DNA from: Modestobacter sp. VKM Ac-2982
GTDB taxonomy: Bacteria > Actinomycetota > Actinomycetes > Mycobacteriales > Geodermatophilaceae
Assembly: GCF_026967935.1 (NCBI RefSeq)
Contig: NZ_JAPVBL010000003.1
Location: forward strand, 310,001 to 374,000
Reading direction: 5' to 3'
DNA: 64,000 nucleotides
Every line of letters begins with the position of its first letter. Position 1 is the stretch's first letter. Both the position numbers and the translations under genes were made by a program. Positions 51,720-59,632 of this stretch are shown one piece after another. Below the pieces are notes generated by a model. The model was not told the origin of the DNA. It was given only the letters and a program-made list of their open reading frames with translations, and did not search any database.

Positions 51720-51733
51720 AGAGAGCGCTCTCA
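51720..51733. promoter_or_regulatory. CelR/LacI-type operator upstream of the GH6 cellulase
   Basis: AGAGAGCGCTCTCA contains the perfect palindrome GAGAGC|GCTCTC. It agrees in 11 of 14 positions with TGGGAGCGCTCCCA, the known target of CelR, and resembles both sites in the binding-protein/LacI region. It lies 40 bp before the cellulase start, which is consistent with repression. Confidence 0.72.
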
Positions 51734-51772
51734 CGGCGGTCCCGCCGTGGTCTCCTCGACGACAGGACGACG

Positions 51773-53092
51773 ATGTTCTCGACTCCACGCCGCCGGAGGG
51801 CGGCGCTGCTGGCCGTCTCCGCGGTGATCGCGGTCGGCCCGCTGAGCGTGGCCGGCCCGGCCGCCGCGGCCCCACCCGTCGCCGAGGCGCCTGCCCCGGC
51901 CGTGCCGCTCGCACCGGACACGAGGTTCACCACCACGGTGCCCGACCCGGGCGCCGTCCGGCAGACGATCGACCTCGCCCAGGACCACCGGTTCTCCGAC
52001 GCCGAGCTCATCGCCCGTGAGGCGGCCACCCCGCAGGCGATCTGGTTCACCGACGGGACGCCGAAGCAGGTCCGGCACGAGGTCCGGCGGGCCTCGGCCC
52101 TCGCCGCGGCGACCCGCTCCGTCCCCACCTACGTCGTCTACAACGTCCCCGGCCGGGACTGCTCGCAGTACTCCTCCGGTGGGGCGGCCGATGACGCGGC
52201 CTACCGCGCCTGGGTCGACGGCTTCGCCGCCGGGCTGCGGAAGGGGCAGCAGATCACCGTCGTCATCGAGCCCGACGGGCTGGCGCTGATGCCCGGTGAC
52301 TGCCCGCCCGGGACCTACCCCGAGGGCACCGCGCCGACCGACGAGGGCCGGCTGGCCGACATCACCTACGCCGCCGCGGCGATCGAGCGGGCCAACCCCG
52401 CGGCGCTGGTCTACCTCGACGCCGGTCACGTCGGCTGGCACGCCGTTGGTGACATCGCCGAGCGGCTGGACGCCGCGCAGGTGGAGCAGTTCCAGGGCTT
52501 CGCGCTGAACGTCTCCAACTACCAGTACACGGCGAACCTGCAGCAGTACGGCACCTGGATCTCCTCCTGCCTGACGCTGATCACCGTGGCCGCCCTGCCC
52601 TCGTCGGAGTGCGGCAGCCAGTACTGGAGCGGCGGGCCGGCCAACGACTTCCAGGGCGTGGCACTGGACCCGACGCAGGAGTGGAGCGACGCCGCGGCCG
52701 ACCCGACGGCGAACACCGCCGGGGTGAACAGCCGCTACGACCAGCAGCTGGGCGAGCTGGCGCCGACCGCGCACTTCGTGGTCGACACCAGCCGGAACGG
52801 TCAGGGGCCCTGGACCCCGGACACCGCGTACCCGGACCCGCAGACCTGGTGCAACCCGCCGGCCCGCGGCCTCGGACTGCGCCCGGACGCCCAGCCGGCT
52901 GCCGCGTTCCCGCTGCTGGACGCGTACCTGTGGGTGAAGACGCCCGGGCAGTCCGACGGCCAGTGCAACCGCGGCATCGCCGGGTCCACCACGGACCCGG
53001 AGTGGGGCGGCATCGTCGACCCCGCCGCCGGTGCGTGGTTCCCGGAGCAGGCGCTGGAGCTGGCGCAGCTGGCGGTCCCGCCGCTGCGCTGA
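51773..53092 (+). CDS. Secreted glycoside hydrolase family 6 cellulase
   Basis: 439 residues from ATG 51773 (AGGA upstream). Signal peptide RRRRAALLAVSAVIAVGPLS then an AAA cleavage region. Single GH6 domain: YVVYNVPGRDCSQYS (Asp129), VVIEPDGLALM (catalytic acid Asp168), VDTSRNGQGPW (Asp338) and LWVKTPGQSDGQC. These equal Asp79, Asp117 and Asp265 of Thermobifida Cel6A. The loop set favours an endoglucanase, though cellobiohydrolase is possible. No carbohydrate-binding module or linker is present. A CelR-type operator at 51720 links it to the cellobiose uptake genes 1-10 kb downstream. Confidence 0.92.
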   Translation: MFSTPRRRRAALLAVSAVIAVGPLSVAGPAAAAPPVAEAPAPAVPLAPDTRFTTTVPDPGAVRQTIDLAQDHRFSDAELIAREAATPQAIWFTDGTPKQVRHEVRRASALAAATRSVPTYVVYNVPGRDCSQYSSGGAADDAAYRAWVDGFAAGLRKGQQITVVIEPDGLALMPGDCPPGTYPEGTAPTDEGRLADITYAAAAIERANPAALVYLDAGHVGWHAVGDIAERLDAAQVEQFQGFALNVSNYQYTANLQQYGTWISSCLTLITVAALPSSECGSQYWSGGPANDFQGVALDPTQEWSDAAADPTANTAGVNSRYDQQLGELAPTAHFVVDTSRNGQGPWTPDTAYPDPQTWCNPPARGLGLRPDAQPAAAFPLLDAYLWVKTPGQSDGQCNRGIAGSTTDPEWGGIVDPAAGAWFPEQALELAQLAVPPLR

Positions 53093-53098
53093 GCAGGT

Positions 53099-53137
53099 GC
53101 CCGGCCGCCCCGCCCCCGTGGTGCGGGGCGGCCGGGC
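53099..53137. terminator. Bidirectional terminator after the cellulase
   Basis: Perfect 15-bp stem GCCCGGCCGCCCCGC / GCGGGGCGGCCGGGC, loop CCCCGTGGT. It starts six bases past the cellulase stop and ends 15 bases before the stop of the convergent GH88-like gene. Confidence 0.87.
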
Positions 53138-53152
53138 GCTGCGTCCACCTCG

Positions 53153-54112
53153 TCAGCCGAGGACGGCGGTGCCCTGCCAGCGACGCGCGGCCGCGTCGGC
53201 GAGCAGCAGGAAGGCCTGCGCCTCGGGCGAGTGGCCGGGCCGGTCGAAGTGGGGGGCAGCGCTCGCGCCGGTGACCCGGCCGAGGTCGTCCACCCGGTCG
53301 CAGACGGCGGCGAGCAGCGACTTGCCGACGACCGCGTACCGCGACGGCAGCCAGCCCTCGGCCGCGCCGGTCAGCGCCGCGAGGGCGACCATCGACGCGA
53401 CGTTGGTGTCCGCCGGGGTGCTCGCGTCGTCGAGCACGTCGCCGAACAGGCCGTCGGGACGGCGCAGCGGCAGGACGGCGTCCAGCAGCGCGCGCACCTC
53501 ACCGGCGACCGCCGTGCCGGCGGCCCCCGGCAGCCAGCGCACCGCCCGGGCCGCGCCGGCGGCGACCCAGCCGTTGCCGGTGCCCCAGGCGCGCGGGTCG
53601 GCGAACGCCCCGGCGTCCTCGTCCCAGCGGGCCGCCCACAGGCCGGTCGCCGGATCGCGCAGCCGGGCGCGGTGGCCGGCCAGCTGCGCGACGGCCGCCG
53701 CCCCGTCGCCGCGGCAGGCGAGGAACGGCACCACCATGTGGACGGTGTCGGCCCACACCTGGCGGCTGCCGACCAGGTGGAACAGCGTCCCGTCCGCCGC
53801 CCGCGGCGCGCCGGACCGCAGCCAGCCGTGCTGGCGGGTGGCGGCTGCGGCCAGCGCCGGGTCGCCGAGCCGGTGGGCCAGGGAGTCCACGAACTCACCG
53901 AGCGCCGCGCCGTTCACCGCGCAGGCCGGGTCCAGCTCGGCCAGCCGCCCGTCGGGCAGTTGGCGCACCACGGCGTCGTCGACCAGCGCACGCAGCGGGC
54001 CGGACGCGCCGGCGTCGTCGAGCACGGCGGCCGTGAGCCCCTGGTCCCAGGAGTGGCGCTGAGAGACCAGCAAGCAGTCGAGGACGCGCCGGCGGGTGTC
54101 CGGATCGAGCAC
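53153..54112 (-). CDS. Unsaturated glucuronyl/rhamnogalacturonyl hydrolase-like protein (GH88/105)
   Basis: 319 residues from GTG 54112, which follows GGAAGGA. Six-hairpin (alpha/alpha)6 barrel features: SQRHSWDQGLTAAVLDDAGA, HLVGSRQVWADTVHMVVPFL (the family D-x-x-Y/H...), RAWGTGNGWVAAGAARAVRW, and SSRYAVVGKSL-like C-terminus. This most resembles GH88/GH105 enzymes that remove unsaturated uronic acids, or a related cellobiose/glucose-binding barrel. No signal peptide: cytoplasmic. The DW motif of the catalytic Asp is not certain, so the activity is only inferred. A hairpin at 54131 separates it from the SDR gene. Confidence 0.75.
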   Translation of the reverse strand: MLDPDTRRRVLDCLLVSQRHSWDQGLTAAVLDDAGASGPLRALVDDAVVRQLPDGRLAELDPACAVNGAALGEFVDSLAHRLGDPALAAAATRQHGWLRSGAPRAADGTLFHLVGSRQVWADTVHMVVPFLACRGDGAAAVAQLAGHRARLRDPATGLWAARWDEDAGAFADPRAWGTGNGWVAAGAARAVRWLPGAAGTAVAGEVRALLDAVLPLRRPDGLFGDVLDDASTPADTNVASMVALAALTGAAEGWLPSRYAVVGKSLLAAVCDRVDDLGRVTGASAAPHFDRPGHSPEAQAFLLLADAAARRWQGTAVLG

Positions 54113-54130
54113 TGCGGGTCCTTCCGGACG

Positions 54131-54168
54131 ACTCGAGCCCCGGCCGGAGTGCCGGCCAGGGCTCGAGT
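54131..54168 (-). terminator. Hairpin between SDR and GH88-like genes
   Basis: ACTCGAGCCCcGGCCGG pairs with CCGGCCaGGGCTCGAGT, a 17-bp stem with one mismatch. It lies 13 bases past the SDR stop. It would terminate the beta-glucosidase-SDR transcript or reduce GH88 expression. Confidence 0.7.
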
Positions 54169-54180
54169 GATGGTGGCGGG

Positions 54181-54906
54181 TCAGAAGGAGATCTCGGCGC
54201 CGTCCTTGAAGATCCGGCCGGTCACCGTCGGTGGCTCGCGCAGCAGCGCCAGGGCGCCCGCCGCGCTCTCCTCCGGGGTGCCCGGTGCCTCCGCGCCGCC
54301 CAGGTCGGTGCGCACCCAGCCGGGATCGAAGGCGTTGACCGCGACCTCCCCGGCCAGCTGCGCGGCCTGCATGAGCACCAGCCCGTTCAACGCCCACTTG
54401 CTCACCCGGTAGCTGCCGATCCCGGCGTCGCGGATGAGCTCGGTGGTGCCCGCCCCGGAGCTGACGTGCACCACCCGGGGGTCGGTGCCCTTGCGCAGGG
54501 CGGGCAGCAGTGCGAGCACCAGCCGGTGCGGGACGACGCAGTTGACCAGCAGGCTCTCCTCGAGCGTCCCGGCCGGTTCGTCCTCGAAGCGCGCCTCGCG
54601 GGCGAGCATCACCCCGGCGTTGTTCAGCAGCACGTCCAGCGTGCCCCACCGTTGCCCGACCACCTCGGCCAGCCGGTGCGGCGTGGCCTCGTCGGTCAGG
54701 TCGGCGACGACGGCGGTGAAGGAGCCGGGCCCGTCGGCCAGCTCCCGGCTGAGCTCGTCCAGCCGGCGCCCGTCCCGGGCGGTGCCGAGGACGTCGGCGC
54801 CCGCCGCGACCAGTTGCCGGGCGACGGCCGCGCCGACCCCGCGGGACGCGCCGGTGAGCAGCACCCGGCGTCCCGCGAGGCGGGCGGTGGGGGGAGGGGT
54901 CGTCAC
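54181..54906 (-). CDS. Short-chain dehydrogenase/reductase
   Basis: 241 residues from GTG 54906, overlapping the beta-glucosidase stop. Classical SDR: RVLLTGASRGVGAAVARQLV (TGxxxGxG), LDVLLNNAGVML, HVSSGAGTTELIRD and catalytic YRVSKWALNG (Tyr-x3-Lys) with the Ser in HVSS. The Arg in TARDGR suggests NADP. Substrate unknown. Its place after the beta-glucosidase might hint at keto-sugar reduction. Confidence 0.87.
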   Translation of the reverse strand: MTTPPPTARLAGRRVLLTGASRGVGAAVARQLVAAGADVLGTARDGRRLDELSRELADGPGSFTAVVADLTDEATPHRLAEVVGQRWGTLDVLLNNAGVMLAREARFEDEPAGTLEESLLVNCVVPHRLVLALLPALRKGTDPRVVHVSSGAGTTELIRDAGIGSYRVSKWALNGLVLMQAAQLAGEVAVNAFDPGWVRTDLGGAEAPGTPEESAAGALALLREPPTVTGRIFKDGAEISF

Positions 54907-56300
54907 ACGCCGTCCTTGGCGTTGCGGATGACCTCGGCGTAGGTGCGGGCGCTGTCCTTCGGCGTCCGGACCTGGGTGTCGTAGTCGACGTGCACCAGCC
55001 CGAAGCGCTGCGCGTACCCGCGGGCCCACTCGTAGTTGTCCAGCAGCGACCAGGCGAAGTAGCCGCGGACGTCGGCGCCGGCCTCGATCGCCTCGGTCAT
55101 CGCCGCGAGGTGCCGCAGCAGGTAGTCGACCCGCTCGGGGTCGTGCACCTGGCCGTCCGCGGAGACCTCGTCCGGCCAGGCCGAGCCGTTCTCGGTGATG
55201 AACAGCGGCAGCCCGGGCGCGATCCCGGAGATCCGGGTGAGCAGCGCGGTGAACGCCTCCGGGGAGATGCCCCAGCCCATCGTGGTGGTCGGCCCCTCGG
55301 GCTCCAGGTCCTGCACGCGCTCGGCGCCGATGAAGGTCGGGTGCTTGCCGCTGGGCTCGCTGAGCCCGCGGACCGTCGACTCGAAGTAGTAGTTCACGCC
55401 CAGCCAGTCCAGCGGCGTGGAGATGACCTCCAGGTCGCCGTCCTCGATCGGCAGCGGCGCACCGGCGTCCGCCAGGTCGGCCACGACGTCGGCCGGGTAC
55501 TCCCCGGTGGCGATCGGCACCAGGAACATCCGGTTCTGCTGCCCGTCGAGCCGGCGGGCGGCGTCGACGTCGGCGGCGGAGTCGGTCGCCGGCGACATCG
55601 GCGTGAAGTTCAGCGTGATGCCCAGGTGGTCGGCGCCCTTGTCGCGCATGACCTGCGTGGCCAGGCCGTGCCCGAGCAGCAGGTGGTGCACCGCGCGGGA
55701 GGCCTCGACCGGGTCCTGGTGGCCGGGGGCGTGCTGGCCGGCCATGTGGCCCAGCAGCGAGCTGCACATCGGCTCGTTCAGCGTCGACCAGTGCGGGACC
55801 CGGTCGCCCAGGGCGTCGTAGACGATGCCGGCGTAGTCGGCGAAGCGCAGGGCGGTGTCCCGGTTCGTCCAGCCGCCCCGGTCCTGCAGCCCCTGCGGCA
55901 GGTCCCAGTGGTACAGCGTCAGCCACGGGGCGATGCCGGCCCCGAGCAGCTCGTCGACCAGCCGGCGGTAGAAGTCCAGGCCGCGCTGCTCGATCGCGCC
56001 GGCCCCGGTGGGGAGCACCCGGGACCAGGAGACGGAGAACCGGTAGGCGTCCAGGCCCAGGTCCTTCATCAGCGCGACGTCGGCCGGGTAGCGGACGTAG
56101 TGCTCGACGGCGACGTCGCCGGTGTCGCCCTGGAACGTCTTGCCGGGGGTGTGGCTGAAGGTGTCCCAGATGGACGGTCCGCGGCCGTCGACGTCGACCG
56201 CGCCCTCGATCTGGTAGGCGGCGGTGGCGGCGCCGAACACGAAGCCCGGCGGGAAGGTCAGCCCGGCAGCGGTCTGCGGGCGCACGTCGGTGGAGGTCAT
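54903..56300 (-). CDS. GH1 beta-glucosidase
   Basis: 465 residues from ATG 56300, after AAGGAG. Family 1 hydrolase: FPPGFVFGAATAAYQIEGAV at the start, acid/base Glu176 in STLNEPMCS, nucleophile Glu370 in LFITENGSAWP, and SLLDNYEWARGYAQRFGLVH near the end. No signal peptide, so it acts inside on imported cellobiose to release glucose, as in Streptomyces BglC or Thermobifida BglC. It lies between the MsiK-type ATPase (same strand, 120 bp) and the SDR. Those 120 bp hold a hairpin (56370-56393) but no clear CelR site. Confidence 0.94.
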   Translation of the reverse strand: MTSTDVRPQTAAGLTFPPGFVFGAATAAYQIEGAVDVDGRGPSIWDTFSHTPGKTFQGDTGDVAVEHYVRYPADVALMKDLGLDAYRFSVSWSRVLPTGAGAIEQRGLDFYRRLVDELLGAGIAPWLTLYHWDLPQGLQDRGGWTNRDTALRFADYAGIVYDALGDRVPHWSTLNEPMCSSLLGHMAGQHAPGHQDPVEASRAVHHLLLGHGLATQVMRDKGADHLGITLNFTPMSPATDSAADVDAARRLDGQQNRMFLVPIATGEYPADVVADLADAGAPLPIEDGDLEVISTPLDWLGVNYYFESTVRGLSEPSGKHPTFIGAERVQDLEPEGPTTTMGWGISPEAFTALLTRISGIAPGLPLFITENGSAWPDEVSADGQVHDPERVDYLLRHLAAMTEAIEAGADVRGYFAWSLLDNYEWARGYAQRFGLVHVDYDTQVRTPKDSARTYAEVIRNAKDGV

Positions 56301-56369
56301 GACAGGAGTGCTCCTTGCGGGGGCGTGAGGGGACCGCGCGGCGAGGTCAGGCCGTGCGGGAGTCGGTGG

Positions 56370-56393
56370 CGGCGGCCCCGCAGGGGCCGGCCG
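56370..56393 (-). terminator. Short hairpin between ATPase and beta-glucosidase
   Basis: GCGGCCCC / GGGGCCggCCGC, with core GGCCCC-GCA-GGGGCC, lies 28 bases past the ATPase stop. A weak stem, but the placement suits a terminator or read-through attenuator. Confidence 0.4.
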
Positions 56394-56420
56394 CGAACGT
56401 GCGAGCGGAGGGGTCCTCGG

Positions 56421-57518
56421 TCAGTCGACCCGCTGCTGAGTCTGGGCGTCGAACACGTGCACGGCACCTCGGTCCGTGCTGAGCCAGAGCTGCTGCCCGG
56501 TCGTGACGGCCGACCGCGGCTCGGTGCGCACCACGAGGTCGGCGGAGTGCAGGACGTCGTCCGGGGCGTCGGCCAGCGAGGTGTAGAGGAAGGCGTCCGA
56601 GCCCAGCTGCTCGACCACGTCGACCCGCACCGGCAGTCCCTCGCCGGGGCCGGCCAGGCGCACGGCCTCGGGGCGGAAACCGACGGTCACCTTCCCGTTG
56701 CTCGCCGCGGCCCGGGTGAGCTGCTCGCGGGGCACCGGCAGCACCGCGTTGCCGACCTGGACGCCGCCGTCCACGGCGTCCCCGGTGACCAGGTTCATCG
56801 CCGGCGAGCCGATGAAGCCGGCGACGAACACGTTGGCCGGCCGGTCGTACAGCTCACCGGGGGTGTCGCACTGCTGCAGGACGCCGTCCTTGAGCACCGC
56901 GACCCGGTCGCCCATGGTCATCGCCTCGACCTGGTCGTGGGTGACGTAGACGGTGGTGGTGCCGAGCCGGCGCTGCAGGGCCGCGATCTGCGTGCGGGTC
57001 TGCACCCGCAGCTTGGCGTCGAGGTTGGACAGCGGCTCGTCCATCAGGAAGACCTGCGGGTTGCGCACGATCGCCCGGCCCATGGCCACGCGCTGACGCT
57101 GGCCACCGGAGAGGGCCTTGGGGCGGCGGGCCAGGTAGGGCTCCAGGTCCAGGATCTTCGCCGCCTCGCGCACCCGGGTGGCCCGCTCGTCCTTGGAGAT
57201 GCCGGCGAGCTTCAACGCGAAGCCCATGTTCTCCTCCACCGTCATGTGCGGGTAGAGCGCGTAGTTCTGGAACACCATCGCGATGTCCCGCTCCTTGGGC
57301 GGGGAGTCGGTGACGTCCCGGTCGCCGATCACGATCGACCCGGTGTCGACCTCCTCCAGCCCGGCGAGCATCCGCAGCGACGTGGACTTGCCGCACCCGG
57401 AGGGCCCGACCAGGACCAGGAACTCGCCGTCGGCGATCTCCAGGTCCAGGGCGTCGACCGCCGGTCGTTCGGCCTTGGGGTAGATCCGGCTGGCCTGCTG
57501 GAAGGACACGGTGGCCAT
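56421..57518 (-). CDS. Sugar ABC transporter ATP-binding protein (MsiK/UgpC/MalK type)
   Basis: 365 residues from ATG 57518. Walker A LVGPSGCGKSTSLRML, Q-loop FQNYALYPHMTVEENM, signature LSGGQRQRVAMGRAIV, Walker B VFLMDEPLSNLDAKLR, H-loop VYVTHDQVEAMTMGDR. The C-terminal ~120 residues form the TOBE/OB domain (VGFRPEAVRLAG). It powers several sugar importers in Streptomyces when called MsiK; here it is in the same operon as the cellobiose-type permeases. Confidence 0.93.
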   Translation of the reverse strand: MATVSFQQASRIYPKAERPAVDALDLEIADGEFLVLVGPSGCGKSTSLRMLAGLEEVDTGSIVIGDRDVTDSPPKERDIAMVFQNYALYPHMTVEENMGFALKLAGISKDERATRVREAAKILDLEPYLARRPKALSGGQRQRVAMGRAIVRNPQVFLMDEPLSNLDAKLRVQTRTQIAALQRRLGTTTVYVTHDQVEAMTMGDRVAVLKDGVLQQCDTPGELYDRPANVFVAGFIGSPAMNLVTGDAVDGGVQVGNAVLPVPREQLTRAAASNGKVTVGFRPEAVRLAGPGEGLPVRVDVVEQLGSDAFLYTSLADAPDDVLHSADLVVRTEPRSAVTTGQQLWLSTDRGAVHVFDAQTQQRVD

Positions 57519-57573
57519 GGTCAGGCACCTCTCGAGAGGGGGGAGGAGGGGGAGGACGGAGCTGCGCAGCGGG

Positions 57574-58482
57574 TCATCCCTTCACCGCGCCCTGCATGAT
57601 GCCGCCGACGATCTGCTTGCCCAGGATCGTGAAGACGATCAGGACCGGCAGGGTGCCCAGCAGCGTGCCGGCCATGATCACCGAGCGCTGCGGCACGTAG
57701 CCCGAGCCCAGCCCGGCGAGGGCCACCTGCACCGTCGGGTTCGCGGTGGTCAGCGCGATGAGCGGCCAGAAGAACTCGTTCCAGGCGGTGAGGAACGTGA
57801 GCATCGCCAGCACCGCCATCGCCGGCCGGGCGACCGGGACGACGATCGACCAGAAGATCCGGAACGTCGAGGCGCCGTCGACCCGGCCGGCCTCCAGCAG
57901 TTCGTTGGGCAGCGCGGAGATCAGGTACTGCCGCATGAAGAAGACGCCGAAGGCGCTGACCAGCGTGGGCAGGATGACCGCCTGCAGCTGGTTCACCCAC
58001 TGCAGCTCGGCGATCATCATGAACAGCGGGATCACCGCCAGCTGGGTCGGCACCATCATCGTGCCGATCACCAGGCCCAGCAGCACGCCCTTGCCGCGGA
58101 ACTGGAGCTTGGCGAAGGCGAACCCGGCCAGCGTGCAGAAGAGCACGGTGCCGACGGTGATGCTGCCGGCGACCAGGACCGAGTTGAGGATCGCCTTGCC
58201 GATCGGAGCCTGCTCGAGGGCTGCCTGGAAGTTGTCGAACAGGCTGGCGTTGGGCAGGAACGGCGGCGGGGTCGCGGCGATCTCGGCGTTGGTGTGCGAG
58301 CCCGCCACCAGCGTCCAGTAGAGCGGGAAGATCGACACCAGCGCCACCAGGGTCAGCAGCGTGTAGGTGACCGGGCCGGGCTTGCCGGCCTTGCTGCCGC
58401 CCCGGTGCCGGCGGCGGGTGGCGGGTGCGGCGGGGGAAGGACTCCGGCCGGCATCGGGAACGGGGGGAGCGAGGGTCGCCAT
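57574..58482 (-). CDS. Carbohydrate ABC permease (CebG/MalG type)
   Basis: 302 residues from ATG 58482. After ~30 hydrophilic residues come six helices; TYTLLTLVALVSIFPLYWTL, AFGVFFMRQYLISALPNELL and the EAA loop EAGRVDGASTFRIFWSIVVP. VGGIMQGAVKG at the end is the MalG terminus. Forms the sugar channel with the next permease. Confidence 0.93.
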   Translation of the reverse strand: MATLAPPVPDAGRSPSPAAPATRRRHRGGSKAGKPGPVTYTLLTLVALVSIFPLYWTLVAGSHTNAEIAATPPPFLPNASLFDNFQAALEQAPIGKAILNSVLVAGSITVGTVLFCTLAGFAFAKLQFRGKGVLLGLVIGTMMVPTQLAVIPLFMMIAELQWVNQLQAVILPTLVSAFGVFFMRQYLISALPNELLEAGRVDGASTFRIFWSIVVPVARPAMAVLAMLTFLTAWNEFFWPLIALTTANPTVQVALAGLGSGYVPQRSVIMAGTLLGTLPVLIVFTILGKQIVGGIMQGAVKG

Positions 58483-58491
58483 GCCGGTCTC

Positions 58492-59478
58492 CTACCGGTC
58501 TGCCCGGTTGCGGAGGCGGCCGATGACGGCGTTTACCCCCACGATCACCAGGATGATCATGAACATTGCCCAGGCCGTGGTGGCTGCCTGACCGATGTGG
58601 AAGTTGCTCCAGCCCTGCTGGTACATCAGCAGGCCGAGCGTCTGGTACTGCCCCGAGGCGCCGCCGGAGGTGGTGCCGTTGCCGGCGAACAGCAGCGGCT
58701 CACCGAACAGCTGGACGGCGCCGATGGTCGACACGACGATGGTGAACAGGATCGTCGGGCGCAGCGACGGGATCGTCACGTGCAGGAACTGCTTCCACTT
58801 GCTCGCGCCGTCGATCTCCGCGGCCTCGTACAGCTCGCCGGGGATCGACTGCATCGCGGCCAGGTAGATGAGCGCGTTGTAGCCGGTCCAGCGCCAGGTG
58901 ACGATCACCGCGATGGCGACCTGGCTGCTCACCGTCCCGGCCTCCCAGTCGATCGCCTGCAGGCCGACGGCCTCCAGCATCGTGTTGATCAGGCCGTAGT
59001 CGCGGCCGAACAGCTGGGAGAAGACGAGCGTCGCGGCGGCGATGGACGTCGCGTAGGGCATCAGCATCACGGTGCGGAAGAAGGTGCGGCCGCGGAGCTT
59101 GTAGTTCAGCAGGTGCGCCAGGCCCAGGGCCATGCACAGCTGCGGCACCGTGGCCAGGATCCCGATGGTGAAGGTGTTGCGGGTGGCGTTCCAGAAGAAC
59201 TCGCTCTGCAGCAGGTTGCGGTAGTTCTCCAGCCCGACCCAGGTGCCGCCGTTGATGTTCGACAGGCTGGTCTCGTGCAGCGAGACCCAGGCGGTGTACA
59301 TGAACGGGTAGAGGCTGAAGGCCGCGAACACCAGGAAGAACGGTGCGACGTAGGCGTAGCCCCAGCGGTTGCGGGTCAGCTGCCGACGCTTGCGCGGGCG
59401 GGCGGGGGAGGTGGCGGCGGAGGCGGGTGGTGGCGCGGCGATCGCCGCTTCCCGGACGGTGCCACTCGCGATGGTCAT
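58492..59478 (-). CDS. Carbohydrate ABC permease (CebF/MalF type)
   Basis: 328 residues from ATG 59478. Hydrophilic N-terminus, then YAYVAPFFLVFAAFSLYPFM, six helices in all, and the EAA loop ELYEAAEIDGASKWKQFLHV. Inner half of the sugar channel. It ends nine bases before cebG starts. A 13-bp stem hairpin in the gap before it (59566-59598) probably makes its expression lower than that of the binding protein. Confidence 0.93.
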   Translation of the reverse strand: MTIASGTVREAAIAAPPPASAATSPARPRKRRQLTRNRWGYAYVAPFFLVFAAFSLYPFMYTAWVSLHETSLSNINGGTWVGLENYRNLLQSEFFWNATRNTFTIGILATVPQLCMALGLAHLLNYKLRGRTFFRTVMLMPYATSIAAATLVFSQLFGRDYGLINTMLEAVGLQAIDWEAGTVSSQVAIAVIVTWRWTGYNALIYLAAMQSIPGELYEAAEIDGASKWKQFLHVTIPSLRPTILFTIVVSTIGAVQLFGEPLLFAGNGTTSGGASGQYQTLGLLMYQQGWSNFHIGQAATTAWAMFMIILVIVGVNAVIGRLRNRADR

Positions 59479-59565
59479 GCAGGGTCCTCGACGGTGTCGG
59501 TGGGCGCGGATCGGGCCGGGCGGGTCCCGGGGGCGCGAGCGGGCCGGGACGGCGGGACCGGTGCA

Positions 59566-59598
59566 GGTGCCCGGGAGCGGGTGACGCTCCCGGGCACC
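59566..59598 (-). terminator. Attenuating hairpin between binding-protein and permease genes
   Basis: GGTGCCCGGGAGC / GCTCCCGGGCACC, a perfect 13-bp stem with seven-base loop GGGTGAC, lies 34 bases past the binding-protein stop and before the permeases of the same operon. Confidence 0.8.
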
Positions 59599-59632
59599 GC
59601 GTCCGGTCGGCGGTGCGTTGAGCCGGGTGGGC

